From contig JAGPXD010000002.1 of the NCBI GenBank assembly GCA_020746995.1, positions 186,001 to 250,000 of the forward strand: 64,000 nucleotides of DNA. Reading direction: 5' to 3'. Numbering within the stretch: the stretch's first letter is position 1; each line of letters begins with the position of its first letter. Position numbers and translations under genes: made by a program. The notes beneath the pieces were generated by a model. It was given only the letters and a program-made list of their open reading frames with translations, ran no database searches and was not told where the DNA came from. Below are positions 45,954 through 58,429 of this stretch, piece after piece. Source of the stretch: Plectosphaerella cucumerina (lineage: Eukaryota > Ascomycota > Sordariomycetes > Glomerellales > Plectosphaerellaceae).

Positions 45954-46940
45954 CTTGTCTCGGGCGGCGGGTTGCAGGCTGATGGTGATTTTCTTCCGTC
46001 TTGGCTTGAAGGGTTGCTGAATGATGAACAGGATGCAGCTTGTCTTCTAGAAGAGCAACACGGTTCGAATTGCATTCCACGGCCGCCCTGCACCCAAGCT
46101 TATCAATGCCGACTTTCCAGCACATGACGGATCCCGTGGCGCAAAACGAGTCAACAAGTGCAGGGGCCAGCGTTCCTCTTTCCGCGCCGATGCGGCTACG
46201 GGAGGCAAGCCAAAGATCCATATGCGGGCGCAGAGCCCCGTCCAGGCACGGCCTCCCGCCTCTGCCCGGGGCGACTCCCCCGCACCCGGCAAGGGGCGGC
46301 TTATCTCGGCTCAACCCCCCGAGCCTGACCACCGTCGGCGCCATTCCGCGCACGCGGCTGTGCGACCACAGGTCCTTGGACAGCCGTCGCCAACCCTCTC
46401 GTTCTTGGTTTGGCAGTTGGCCAAGGTCGGGGGACGGGAAGAGCCTCGTCATGGTCTGCGACGGACTGCTAATCTGCCGCCAGGCATTGGACGAGAAGCA
46501 GGGCGTCACTCCCCGCCAGCCAGATCTCATGCCCGTCCCGGCCGGGGTTCCATTGGGCGAGGCCTTCGGAGGGCGTCCCTTATGCCGCGAAGGCCGCCGT
46601 CCATTGTCTCGTGTCAGCATGGTTCCCCGTGCGTTCCGTCGGGGGCGGTGGACCTGGAAACGCTGCCTGCGGCCGCCTGTGGCCGCCGTCCCTTGGGAAG
46701 CCGAAGGCTTTGGGGGCATGTTCCTGCTGCTTCTGTTGCTGCTGCCGCTTCAAGGCGATACATAAGGATGGCGGTACACCCAGAGCCTCCTCTTGCCACT
46801 CGGTATCTTCTGCAACCAAACAGTCCCATCACGAACCAAAGACATCGTCGTCTTCCTCCAACTCGTCACCACGAGATCAACGAAACACATCACCCAAACC
46901 TAAAGTCAAGACTCAACCCCCCGATACCTTCTGAGTGTCA
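45954..46940. promoter_or_regulatory. Divergent intergenic between TTC36-like gene and HPPD
   Basis: 987 bases separate the two start codons. Visible candidate sites are two ATTGG (inverted CCAAT) boxes at 46486-46490 and 46552-46556 and one TTATCT (GATA-type) at 46301-46306. The last ~165 bases before the HPPD start have no ATG and are A/C-rich, as in a fungal leader. No open frame is credible. Confidence 0.55.
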
Positions 46941-48203
46941 ATGTCCCCTTCTGCCATCACCGACTCGCCCCCTCAGCACGCCGCTTACCCGGCGTCCGTC
47001 CCCATCGGGGATGGCCTCGCCGTGCAGCAACCTCCGCCCAGCTTCCAGGGATACGACCACGTGACCTGGTGGGTTGGCAACGCCAAACAGGCGGCATCCT
47101 ACTACAACTCCTTCTTCGGCTTCAAGACCATCGCCTACCGCGGCCTCGAGACAGGCTCGCGGTATCTGGCCTCCTACGTCGTCGCCAACGCCGGCGTCCG
47201 CTTCGTCTTCACCTCGCCCCTGCGCTCCAGTGCGCACCTGCCCGAAGATGAGCCCATCACCGAGAGCGAGCGTGCCCTCCTGAAGGAGATGCACGCCCAC
47301 CTCGAGAAGCACGGTGACGCCGTCAAGGACGTCTCCTTCGAGGTCGACGACGTCCGTGCCGTCTATGACCGCGCTGTCGCCAACGGCGCCGTGTCAGTCC
47401 AGGAGCCCGCCCTGCTCCACGACAAGCAATACGGCGACGTCCTCACGGCCGTCATCCGCACCTACGGCGACACTACACACACTCTCATCTCCCGTGCCGC
47501 CGGCTCCTACTCGGGACCCTTCCTGCCTGGCTTCCGCGCCGCCGCACCGCCGCCCTCGTCCGTGTCTCTGCCCTCGGTGCCACTGGCCCACATCGACCAC
47601 TGCGTCGGCAACCAGTCGTGGAACGAGATGGTCGCCGCCTGCGCCTTCTACGAGTCGTGCCTCTCCTTCCACCGCTTCTGGTCCGTCGACGACTCCCAGA
47701 TCAGCACAGAGTTCTCCGCCCTCAACTCCATCGTCATGGCCTCGCCCAACAATGTGGTCAAGATGCCCATCAACGAGCCCGCCCCCGGCAAGAAGAAGTC
47801 CCAGATCGAAGAGTACGTCCTCTTCAACTCGGGCGCCGGCGTCCAGCACATCGCCCTCCGCACTCCCGACATCATCGCCACCGTCAGCGCCATGCGCGCC
47901 CGCGGTGTCGAATTCATCAACGTCCCCGAGACGTACTACGACGCCATGCGCCTGCGCCTCAAGACGGAGAAGCGCCGCTGGGAGCTGCGCGAAGACCTCG
48001 ACACCATCCAGCGCCTCAACATCCTCATCGACTACGACGAGGGCGGCTACCTGCTGCAGCTCTTCACGAAGCCGCTCATGGACCGCCCCACCGTCTTCAT
48101 CGAGATCATCCAGCGCAACGACTTTGACGGCTTCGGCGCCGGCAACTTCAAGAGTCTGTTCGAGGCCATTGAGCGCGAGCAGGCCGAGAGGGGGAACCTG
48201 TGA
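46941..48203 (+). CDS. hppD: 4-hydroxyphenylpyruvate dioxygenase
   Basis: An intronless gene of 420 residues from ATG 46941; the frame extends six bases further up through a GTG that is not a likely start. The enzyme converts 4-hydroxyphenylpyruvate to homogentisate, step two of tyrosine breakdown. Two vicinal-oxygen-chelate halves are present: the N-terminal one begins YDHVTWWVGNAKQAASYY, the C-terminal one AHIDHCVGN. The three iron ligands are in place: H220 in IDHCVGN, H303 in VQHIALRT and E388 in FIEIIQR, at nearly constant offset from human H183, H266 and E349. The C-terminal gating helix carries GFGAGNFKSLFEAIE. Homogentisate is also the precursor of fungal pyomelanin. The other catabolic genes usual in fungal tyrosine clusters (hmgA, fahA, maiA) are not in the window; its immediate divergent partner is the TTC36-like gene. 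Confidence 0.97.
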   Translation: MSPSAITDSPPQHAAYPASVPIGDGLAVQQPPPSFQGYDHVTWWVGNAKQAASYYNSFFGFKTIAYRGLETGSRYLASYVVANAGVRFVFTSPLRSSAHLPEDEPITESERALLKEMHAHLEKHGDAVKDVSFEVDDVRAVYDRAVANGAVSVQEPALLHDKQYGDVLTAVIRTYGDTTHTLISRAAGSYSGPFLPGFRAAAPPPSSVSLPSVPLAHIDHCVGNQSWNEMVAACAFYESCLSFHRFWSVDDSQISTEFSALNSIVMASPNNVVKMPINEPAPGKKKSQIEEYVLFNSGAGVQHIALRTPDIIATVSAMRARGVEFINVPETYYDAMRLRLKTEKRRWELREDLDTIQRLNILIDYDEGGYLLQLFTKPLMDRPTVFIEIIQRNDFDGFGAGNFKSLFEAIEREQAERGNL

Positions 48204-48585
48204 GGAGATTGCAGGGTTGAAGAGACCTGCCTCGGTGACAGGGGCAGGTAGGAATTAAAAGGGTTCGGGATAGGCACGGAGCATAAGCCCTGCTTTCCCA
48301 GGGAAGCACGGGCACGAGATGTGGATTGCATCCAAGACAGCTTGGCGACGATGACACGATGATCTGCATGGTGTGGTTTGTGTCGTCCAGAAGAAGACGA
48401 GGGGCTCATTCAAGGACCAAAAATGGTTCCGCCCGCCTTGGTATTTAGCCAATATACATGATGAACATGACACATGATGTCCGGGTGGTGCTCGTCCACG
48501 CTTCATGTCCTACCCGGTCGTAAGGGGATCCGGGCACTTCCTTTTCAACGCCCTCCTTGATGTAACCAAACGATGACCGGCCTCT
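48204..48585. other. Convergent intergenic between HPPD and SSL1
   Basis: Both genes terminate here. Nothing else recognised. Confidence 0.5.
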
Positions 48586-50126
48586 TTACGTATCAATATC
48601 CATAGCCCCGTTCGTGTCCCCATTGGCCGTTTCTGTCGCCGCCGCTGCCGCGGTTGTGTCGCTCTGGCAGCCCGGGCAGTTGTGGATGACCTCGTGCGCA
48701 AATACGTCGCAGTCGATGCAGAAGTGGTTGCCGCACACCTCGCACGCGTAGCGGCCGCTCTCGCTGACGCCCTTGAGGTCTTTCCTCTTTGCCTTAGCGG
48801 CGTCGGCCTGGGCTGCTGCGGCGCCGTTGGTGCTCGGCTGGGCGCCGTTGGCCGCCGCCTTGCTGCCGCCAGCGTCCCTCGGCGGCTTAGGAAAAGGGGA
48901 CAGACAGGCGTAGCAGGCGGCCGACCTCGAGGCCTCGGCCCAAGGGACTTCGACCCAGTTGCGCAAGGGGAACAGGTGGTGGTAGGATCTCGCCAGGTGC
49001 GTGGACAGAATCAGCGTCAGACCACACGCTGGGCAATCAGCGGGGAGGCGGCAGACGCGGGTGCCGCAGCGGGTGCACAGGAAGCCCTCCCTATTGGGCT
49101 GGTTGTGGCAGGCGCAGTAGGCGGTGGCGTCGGCAGCAGCGAGCGTTCTCGAGGGGAAGCCCATCATGAGCAGTGACGCAACATTCTGGGCCTTTGTCCG
49201 GGTGATGGGCGGCGTCGTTGTCTTGAGCATCAGCTCGCGGAAGTGGACCTCGTCGATGGCCACGCTGTATTGCGAGTCGTCCCCGGCGTTTGTCTTGGAG
49301 CACAGCTCGGCGCAGATAGCCACTTGCGCAGCGAGCCCGACTATGGACACCCTGGTCCGGTCTTGTATCAGGCTGCTCACTGTGTCGTGGATATCGCCGG
49401 GATCGCTCGAGAGGAGGGCACCGAAGACGATCAAGACCTCTCTCGTGCCGTGTGATGGGGTGTGACTGTGTCGCGATAGTCAGTACAAGGCTTCCAACGG
49501 CCGAGATAGCCCTGTTGAGGGGGGACGGGTTGAACCTACAATAGAGCGCCCCTACACATCTCCAGTGCGTTTTGCAGGCTGGGGTTGCCTTGTGGATCAG
49601 TACCGTCCCAGTCCTTGAGCTTCTCCAGGTGCTCCGCCGGGTTCCCGCCGAGATCGCTGATCCTGACGGCCACGCCATCCCGCATGCCGACGATGCCCAG
49701 CTGCGAGATTGGGTTCTGCTCAAAGAACTCGCGCACAAACTCGCGGGCGTACTGCCATGTCAGCCGCAGGCGTGTGGGAAGCAAGTCCTTCTCGCCCATG
49801 GCGAAGGACATGTCCAGCACGAGCATAAGATGGCGGATGATGCCCCTCTGCAGCGGCGTCGTGTCTCGCAGTAGCCGCCGACGCTTCTCCGCCTCTATCC
49901 TGTCACCGACTGCAATACTCCCGTCCACCCCTTCCGTGACCGTTTCCCAGCTCCTCTTGACGGCCTCCCATGCCGCCCGGCCGCCCTTCTTCTTCTTCTC
50001 GCCACGACGTCCCCCGTTTTTTGATGCGGCCGCTCCGTTCGACGGATCTCCAGGATTCGATTGTGAGACCTGGTGATCGTTCATGTCGTCGGACATGTCG
50101 TCCTCGACGTAGTCGGAGTCGGACAT
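48586..50126 (-). CDS. SSL1: TFIIH core subunit Ssl1 (p44)
   Basis: Exons 50126-49540 and 49465-48586, joined across a 74-nt intron (GTAGGT..CAG, phase 2), encode 488 residues. The join restores GALFHTPSHGTREVLIVFG. The acidic N-terminus and Lys-rich segment precede the Ssl1/p44 block (RRGIIRHLMLVLDMS), which starts the von Willebrand A-like domain; it runs to about residue 330. Then comes a C4-type zinc module (CHNQPNREGFLC, CTRCGTRVC, CPACG) and a second RING-like module (CYACL, CEVCGNHFCIDCD, HNCPGC). An Ala/Asn-rich insert of about 40 residues lies between them. Ssl1 sits in the TFIIH core, activates the XPD/Rad3 helicase and acts in Pol II initiation and nucleotide excision repair in the nucleus. 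Confidence 0.95.
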
Positions 50127-51345
50127 TGTGAATGAGGTACCTTGGGCAGGCGGGGATCGAGAGTCGGAGGCCCGGTGGCAAAGTCGTTAAAGAGGTAAAT
50201 TAATTGGCGGGATTGCCTGTCGAATGTGGGAAAGGTAGGAAAAGAAAACAGCCCGGCGCTCGCGGGGGTAAGTAGGGGTATCTTGCGCTCGAAGGAAAGT
50301 GATGATGTAGGAGAAAGAGAAGGTGGGACGAGGCTGGGCCCAGAAGTTACGAGTTCACGCAGCCTTGCGACGGCCCCGAAATTCCGACCGGCCCAACCGT
50401 CGGTACGCGAAGCGCTTGCCAATCACATTGCACCCTTTTCCAAGACACGCAGCATCAGATCTATCGCCACCCATCAAGACTCGTGTGTTTGGGACCTAGT
50501 CATGGAGCAAGTGCTGTGGTTCATCTGATAATCTATGTCGAGATGTTCGACCAGGCGCTCTGTTGAACATGACACGTGCAGACGCGCCCTTCTCTTGAGC
50601 AATCATGTCGTTTGACTGACTATATTTCTATGCTTCAGCTAATAAGATACATGTAGCGCGTATGGCAGCTTGATGAGTGCCGTCGATAGTGTGAAAAATC
50701 CTAATGCATTACGCTTCTCCTCCTCCGGGGTATAAACTACGAACCAACACGCATCTTCGGCCACTCCATATACAACAACGATCCTTCCCCTCACCTCACC
50801 TGGCCATCTCGGGCTTCACCCTGACGCCCTTGCCACGATCCCTCCACTGTGCTCCGGCAGCTGTCCCATGCTGGGACGGCGCTTCAGGAGCACCGTGGGC
50901 GCACCGCAGGCAGCTGTGCCCGGTTTGGGCGTATCCAATAAGCATTACCACCAGCTCGCGTGCCTTCTCGCACCGGCCTCTCTCCTCCTTCCTCTCTCGT
51001 GTCGTCTTCGTGAATCGCCGTGAAAACGTTGTGGGTGTTTCGTTCGACAAAACGTTGCCAGGCGTCGAAGAATGCTGAATGAGTGTGCCGAAAAAGACGA
51101 TAGTGGTCAAATAAATCCTCAAAACTCCGTTTTTTCCGTCAGCGTTATGGGCGGTCGTCTCCTCGTGGGAGGCCCGTTTCGAATAGACGCTGTTCGTGTA
51201 CATGGCGCAAACGATGCGCAACAATGCGCGACGCTGCCGTCGCCACCACGTGCCGGCCGTTCCTCTCTTCGCTACAGGCGCTCATGGCTCTCGGGTGACC
51301 CTCGGGCGCATCCGTGGAATGTGGTCAGCGAATGGCCTGCGGCTC
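50127..51345. other. Intergenic between SSL1 promoter and CHS7 3' end
   Basis: About 1.2 kb; leader of SSL1 on one side and 3' flank of CHS7 on the other. No gene recognised. Confidence 0.5.
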
Positions 51346-52445
51346 CTAGGGGTAGGTGGCGCCGCCGCCCTGCATCGGCCAGTCGTCCTCGGTGATGCTC
51401 GACCAGAAGATCCAGACCATGACGACAGCCAGGAGGGTGAAGAGGGTCTGGAAGAGGGCGCCGTCGATCGCCCCACTGGTGCCCCTGCAGATGTAGGAGC
51501 TGATAACGTAGTTGAAGATCTGGCCAATGGCGAAGAGAACCAGCGCGGCGGTCAGGTAGATCATGGGGCGCTTCTCGCCCAGGATGCGCAGCACAAGGAC
51601 AGCCTCGAGGACGTAAAAGGCGACGAGGAAGATGAGCGGAACGAGCTGGTAGAGGACGTAAAGCGCGATGTGGCGGTTGGGAAGGTTGTAGCTGCTCTCC
51701 CAGATGGTGTTCCACCTGAAGCCGGTGGCGAGGGTGATGTAGAGGGTGCCGCCGAACAGGATAGCGGCCGAGCCAGCCATCAGGCCGAGCGACAGAGGCG
51801 TGCCGTCGTCAACCACCTGGTAACCGACGAGAGCGTTGAGCATGAGGATCCAGGTCGTGGCGATGATCATGCCGATGTGGACGGCCGTGAACGCCTGAAC
51901 CAGTGGGTCAGTACACTGCGAAGGGACTAACAGGGTGAGGGACGCGACGTACGATGCGGACCGAATCCGGCAGGGGGAACTCGCCGACTGAGAAGATCTC
52001 GGCGAGTGAAATGATGATGTAGCCGGCAAGGAACATTTGCATCTCCCTGTTAACACAACTGGTCAGCACAACAGCCTCGCACCAAGCGGGTGTCCCTTAT
52101 TCTTCCTTACCTCCTGCCGACAGCTGCGCGCTTCCTCTCCGACTTGATGAAGAGGAAGGCCGACACGCCAATGGCAATGGCAGCCAGAATGATTGAGCCC
52201 AGGTTGCCTAGGATCTCGTTGTTCGGCAGCGGGATGCCGGTGAGCTGGCAGCCGCCCCAAGGGCCGTTCTGGTCGTGGTTCGTAGACAGGACATTGCAGA
52301 CTGGTAACGTCGAATCGCGGCAAAAGTACTGCAGAGAGAACGGGTCAGTCATTCGTTCGTTCGGGACGTCTTTAGGCGACGAATTGGCCCTTGTCGGAAG
52401 ACGAGCTGTTCATACCTCGAAGTTGCCGAATTGCGTCGACCCCAT
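51346..52445 (-). CDS. CHS7: Chitin synthase export chaperone Chs7
   Basis: Exons 52445-52416 (30 nt), 52328-52111, 52046-51953 and 51894-51346, introns 87, 64 and 58 nt, all GT..AG with matching phases, give 296 residues. It begins MGSTQFGNFEYFCRDSTLPV, the family's conserved N-terminus, followed by seven hydrophobic helices. Diagnostic blocks are FLAGYIIISLAEIFSVGEF, FTAVHIGMIIATTWILMLN, NGLVGYQ-like NALVGYQ, and YVISSYICRGTSGAIDG. The end is DDWPMQGGGATYP. Chs7 is an ER polytopic membrane chaperone that class-specific chitin synthases need to fold and leave the ER. The protein is of normal length and shows no damage. Confidence 0.95.
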
Positions 52446-55400
52446 TGTGGCCGATTGTGCCTGCGACAGGGAGGGCGCTGCAGGTGGTTTTTTTCTTCCT
52501 TCCTTGGTAGAGCGAAACGAGGTCGCGGTGCTAGCAGCACAGAGTAGAGCTGTCTTTAATCAAAGAGTGGGTGTTGGGAAGAGGTTGGCACGTTGGTGAC
52601 GAGGTGTGTTTCAGCGGTGCAAGAAGCGAGAGCGGGCCGAGTCAGTCGAGTCGAGGCGGGTCTTTCTTTGTTCAGTTGAATCTGGCAATGACGGAGCGGC
52701 GCGAAAGTCGCGTGTAGGTCCGAGCTAATGGCGATACTTGGGTTGTAGGGTTCGAATTGGCGGCGATGATGAGGAGGCAGATTATTGGGAGAGATGCGGT
52801 GTCGACGAAGGATTATGTGGTGTTGTTTGTTTGTTGGGTGGCTGGGAGACTGGAAGCAGGTTCTGTACTGCAGGCGGGCAGACAGACGGTGGACGGCGGG
52901 CGGGCGGTCGGGGCTGTCCGTGTCCTCAGGTCGTCCTCGTCGTCTCCGGGTGGATCGATGTGCAGGGTGGAACTTAGTGTGTACCTGAGGTGCAAGTAGG
53001 AACAATTGTAGGTCGAGATATTTGAAGAGAGCCTGGAGAGAGTCGGCACCGCAATGACTGCGTCGCTGCCCTTATTATCTGGCTTTGGGGTGTCTCTCTC
53101 CCTCTGTTGCTTTCAGACGATGGGAAGAAGTGGCAGGTGTCGAGGTTTGGGGGGGGAACGACGACGGTGCGGAGGGAGACTGGGAACTTGAACGGGACCG
53201 GGAGAGGGAAAGGTCAGGTCAGGCCAGGCCGGGCCAGGGTCTGCTCTGCAGGGCAGATTACGGTGGACTCACTGGACGGACACAGGATCAGGATCAAGGC
53301 GGGCGGCGGCTGGTGCTAGGAGGGCAGGGCAGGGGGGTGCTTCCAATACGGTTCAAGGTTGCACGGCGCTCGTGGCGGGATGGGTGGGTGGCGGCCCGTT
53401 GCATTAAGCGGGAGGGAGGGAAGACATCCGTTCGTGAGAGAGTGCGTGCGGTGCGTGGGCGAGAAACCTGGTTCGGGTGCGGTCTAACGGGGGTTGCGTG
53501 GAATGGAAGCTCGACTCCCGTTGTCGGTCTTGGCCAGAGCGCGTCGTGTCGTCGTCGTTGGGCGCATTGAGGCCCCGCGGCCGTGGTGGTTGCATGGCCG
53601 GCTCTCAAGCAGGCTGAGGTGCTGGGCGACATAAGGTTCCAGGGCCCCGTTACGGACTAGTGGCTTTCCTCCGGGCCCCACCGTCATAAGCAGGGACGGC
53701 CCTCCGACTGGCCGTGCCCGCCATGACTTTCTACGCTAGGCCCTGAATGTCTCATGATTGGCTGCAAATCCTCGGAGCAGGTAAATTTGCAAGGGAGACC
53801 ATCCCCGGCCCGCCTCGGTAGCGTTAAGATGGCCCCAGAGTGGAAATTACCTGGAATCCATCTCTCCTCCCCCGCCGAGGACGGACTGTCATCGTCTTTT
53901 TAATGCACGGGAGATCGCGATGATGCACATCAATATAGCAGATGCGCGCACGACTATACCGTTCTTCATGTGAACAGACCGCGACAACCTCCAAATAGAG
54001 GCTTGTGCGGCCCCTCGTCGGACCATTGCCGCGGCGGACTGGCCTTCTGCCCCAGATCTACGGCACGCACGACCTTAAAGGACAATAGTGGAGTGAGTGC
54101 CTCGAGGTGTGGCTTGTTACGGAAACAATCAAGGCGCTGCGCTGGCACTCGTCCAGCACGCACGCGTCTCGGCTTCGGCCAGTGTGCTGCACGCGATTCC
54201 AAGGCGGCACCGTTATGCATGATGAGGTGGACGTCCAGCTATTCGCAGAATGGGCCGGGGCCATTAAAGCGACCCGGTGCGATGATACCCCATTTTCTGC
54301 CTCGCAATGGGGTGTTCCTTGCTCGCCATCGACCTCCTCGGTCTTGAGTCGATTTCTTTATTGTTAATGCCAACAGATGATTTGGGGGTTCAAGAAGGCT
54401 CTGCCACTGTTGAGAGCCCACGCAGGGCGTCCATTGGTTTCAACCTCCCTCCAAGGGAGCTTCTGGATGAGCCCTGGATCATTGTCTTGCCCTTCCAGCT
54501 GAAGGTCATCAAGATCGCCAAGCCGAGGGCTCCGGTATTCTCAACGGTCCGCTTGTGGAGTGGCGCAGCAGTGGCGGTCCCTCTTTCGAATATATCCATC
54601 ATGATCAAATCAGCATGCCATGAAATTGTGGCGAAAAGGCTAAATACAAGTCCTATGGTGCACCGCTTGCAGACAAACTTGACTCTACTGATCTGTTAGA
54701 TTGTTAGTCATGTTCAAGTTGTGGCTCACATGTCAACTAACCACCTCTATCTTGTGAACATTTTAGGCTGAGCTGGAGGTAGAGAAAAGCAACATAACCT
54801 GGATCAACGTCTCGAACAGCTAACAGCTAGCCACTGTCCACCCCCCCGTCAACAGCAGCCGCGTGAAACGGTGCGCAAGTTCGCCTCTTCCGTCGAACCA
54901 CGACGTCCAGGAGTATGCACCTGAGCCTCGTGCCGTGCTACCAGCATGTAGGACAAGTCCCGCTATAGCCCAGCTCGAGTCCTCTTCCACCTCCCCTTCT
55001 GTACCCGACAATCCCACTCGCACCAACCTCCAGGTCGCCTCCGTTTCAGATGTCTCCTTGCTGCCACTCCTTCTGCACCCTGAGTGGTTGACGACATCGT
55101 GGTGGCTGCTGTCTCTCGCCACCCCCAAGCCACCCCCAACTGGAAGCTCCCTCAGTTGCTCAGCCGGGACTTGCGGCCAGCCCGTAAACAACGTGCCAGT
55201 AACAGCGTCGGGTTGTCAACATGTTTCCTGCCAACCCTGTATACCCGACAACCTCGCAGGTCCTGGGCATCACGCTTCGGCTGGGCGGCGAGCTCGAACA
55301 CGAGCTGGGCTGCGGTGAGAATCCGAAGAGTCGGCAGGGAGTTCGCCGGTGTGTTCTGTTTTTGGAAGCTCCAAGTGTAGTGTGGATCTGTGTGGTGTCG

Positions 55401-58400
55401 TGTTCCTCCAGGACACGTGAGATCCAGGCCTCTGCATGCAGATCTCGTAACCAGGTAGGAAGCATCGTGAGTGGCTCGAGGCCACCGGGCAGTGTCCCCC
55501 AGTACAGGCTTGGCCGCCACCTACTTCTCGTAGCATCTGCTGCGCCACCACTGTCACCGGGTGCCTGAAGTCCATCACCTTTCCGCCGAGATCGCAGGCT
55601 CGACATCGGCAGTGTGCTCCATTCCGGGTCCGGGTCGGATCCGGGTCAGTAGCTTGGGACGCCACGGCACGGCGCCGACCCCGCCCCGGAATGGAGACCG
55701 GCTTTAGGCGGGGTTCACGTTCACGGTACCGACCGACCACCTTCGTGCCGTTCCGGATTTTGTTAAATACCCACGGCAGTGCCCGGGCCTTGCAAATCGC
55801 AATGCTAAGGTGTAATGGCTGGGACTACCTCCCAAGCAGGTGTCTCCTGGGTCAGGGAGACCTGGGTCCACCAACGAGCAATCCGCTTTCGACAGAAGGC
55901 CGGCCACGGTCAGGATGGTGGAACAAACACAATCTGTCAGACACGGGACTACATCGAAGATGCAATGACACATCAGACAGGAGAATAATAAGAAGTGAGC
56001 CGCGCTTGCTGAAAGTCGTAGTATCAGCACGAAAGACAGATGGTCTGGAGATTGACAGGCAGCAGGCATCGAGGTCCTCTCGCCCCGTGTGACAGTCTGC
56101 CATAGCCAGCGGTCACATGGGATCCGTCGGCATTGGAGCGGCAAAACTGGTTGTCCCCTTGACCGCACATTCCATCTTTCTCTTTTCCCGAAACCAACTT
56201 GAAAATGCCTGCTGGTCAACTTCTCGATGCATGTCTGCGGACCGCGATGAGCGCAGCTCCACCGAACGGGTCCTCGAGTGGACACACAATCGGCAGGGTG
56301 ACGTCAGTTTGGGTCCGAGGCACTGCGCACCTTTAATTATGCGCACTTCTTCCAACTGTCTATCTCAGGTAGGTACTTATCTCAGATACTTCAGTTGAAG
56401 CTGAACAATCATACCTCGACCTCTGATTCAAACTGTTCACTTCAGTTTGAGCCACTGGAAGATAAGTGTTAGACACGGAACCGGTGCTTGCCCAAGTATT
56501 TCGACTACTGTATCCGCCTGACAGTGTCGACCGCGGCGCCCCGAGCGAAGCAACTCCGGCGGAGGACGAAAATCCCTGGTCGGGCGGGCGATCTCTTGCC
56601 TGAACAAGTTGCCCGTGCCGAGTCAGGCCGCCAACTTGATGCGAGGCTAAGATCAGGGTCTCCAGTTTGCCCAGCCCGGCGCATTGGAGTCCCCGCCGTT
56701 GCCCAGAGGCTGACGCGCCGTCGGGGGTTGGTTAGGGGCACTGGGCTGAGCTGAGAGGGGGCCACGTCGCTCGATGTCACGGGTGAATTTGAGGTGTCAA
56801 CGTGGTGAGGGAAACGTAAAAACACCAAGGGTATGGGAAGTTCGCTCCAATGGATGCCTCAAAGGGGGTGTCGGAATGGTATCAGTTGGGTGATGATTAC
56901 GTTACCAGCGCGGACGACGGGACTTACGGAGCGTTTGGAGTGTATGGAGCTCTGGATAGGCAGCCTGAAAGGGGAGATTAGTCGGGTCCGACATGGCCGC
57001 GAGGATGTAGCGAATAGGGGTGGGAGAGGCGCAGAATAGGGGACGCGCTGAGATCAGTGGGAGTCCTGGAAAAGGAAAAGCATCCATCGGTCGCAGCTGT
57101 TTCTCCAAGCTCTTCTTCTCATCCTTCATTGCAAATTTTGACATTGGAATCACGCCGACCGGAACACTCCTTCAACCCCAACTCATGCAGTCCCGTCCGC
57201 TTCTCGACTATACATCTCGCGACTGATCGGCCACGAACACGGCCTCCCTCGTATGAAGGACGCCTGCCATCCGGTCTTCTCTTCTTACCTCAAGCCCGCG
57301 CATCACGACGCGGAAGCATCGTTGTCCCTCTCGGCCGCCTGGTACGTTTTCTTCCTAGGATATGTCCATCTCCGACCGAGTCGGAGAATGGAACTCCCCC
57401 AAGTCTTGACCTCCCCTCCCCCTCGTTCCAAGTGGATTCGCGGGGGTTCTCGTGGGCTCGTGGTCAACGTGCACGTCGTCAGGTGCTTGCTAGGCTGGAC
57501 GGACGGTTGGCATGTGGTCAGGTGGTCGCGCCGCTCCGCATCTCGTCCCATCCGGACACCGGGGATGTACTGAGCGGGACATCATCTGCTCGGGTCTGCC
57601 TAGTCGCGTGCCTGCCATTCCATGTCAACTCGTCTTGGTTCGAGTGTCGGATGCGCACGCTGTTGTCACGCCGCGCATCGTGTGTCAGGCGGCTTTCGCG
57701 GCTGCGATTCGATGCGCTGGATGTTGACCTCGACGGCCCGAGGGAGCCGGGTGGAAAGGCCGGGCTCCTCCAGCTGTCCGATGCCCGCCGGATGCCCGCC
57801 CGGACGGAGAAAGGTGCGCTGGAATGCGCTGTGGTCAATCACTGCCACAGCGCCCCTACAGCGCATCTACAGCGATCGTCCCCTGTCTCATCCCCTATCT
57901 CTTCCCCCTGCCCCCTGTCCCTCCGGGCGGCGACCCCCCGCTTTTCGGCCCCACCAGCTACTGCACGTCCCCGCCGAAGCAAGCAGGCAAGCACGCTCTC
58001 GTGCGTGCAGTGACGACTGACGTCTCTCCCGTGTCCTGCGCGTTGCAGGTCCGGTCCAGTGTCCCAGATGCCGGCCACTTAGGCGAAGACCCTGATTGAA
58101 TCACCACGCACTATCTCTTCCCGCCTCTCTCTCGCCTTGCTTTGCCTGCCTCAACCGACCCCCGACCTGACCTCACCGCAGGCTCAGCCCGACAAGCCGA
58201 ACCCGCATTACGCCCGTCCAGCTTGCACCGGATCTGAGGTGCCATCCTCCTCCACCCACCCTTCCTCTCCCCCCCCTCCCTTTTTAAAACCTCTTCTTCC
58301 CCCATCCTCTATTCTTTCGCGGAAGGGAGCTGCTGCCAAACAGCCCCAACACCGCCCAACATTCCCTCCTCAAGGTCCTCGCGTCTCCCGTCCAACATCC

Positions 58401-58429
58401 CCCTCCGAACGCTCCCCTCCCGCTCGGAT
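52446..58429. other. 6-kb gene-poor region
   Basis: Between the CHS7 start and the first coding-like sequence of the sugar transporter. No frame has domain-like sequence; the longest (318 codons near 57057) is Ser/Arg/Pro-rich and begins with a non-ATG codon. A TTTTTAAAAC at 58281-58290 followed by a CT-rich tract is a good core-promoter candidate for the transporter. Confidence 0.5.

Noticed and set aside
46935..46940. HPPD start at the GTG six bases upstream
   Set aside because: Nuclear fungal genes start at ATG; the ATG at 46941 has a good context.
52740..52780. Possible tRNA B box (GGGTTCGAATTGG)
   Set aside because: No matching acceptor, D or anticodon stems can be drawn around it.
57057..58013. 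318-codon plus-strand frame upstream of the sugar transporter
   Set aside because: It begins at a GTG, is Ser/Arg/Pro-rich and could not be joined convincingly to the transporter; kept only as possible leader sequence.
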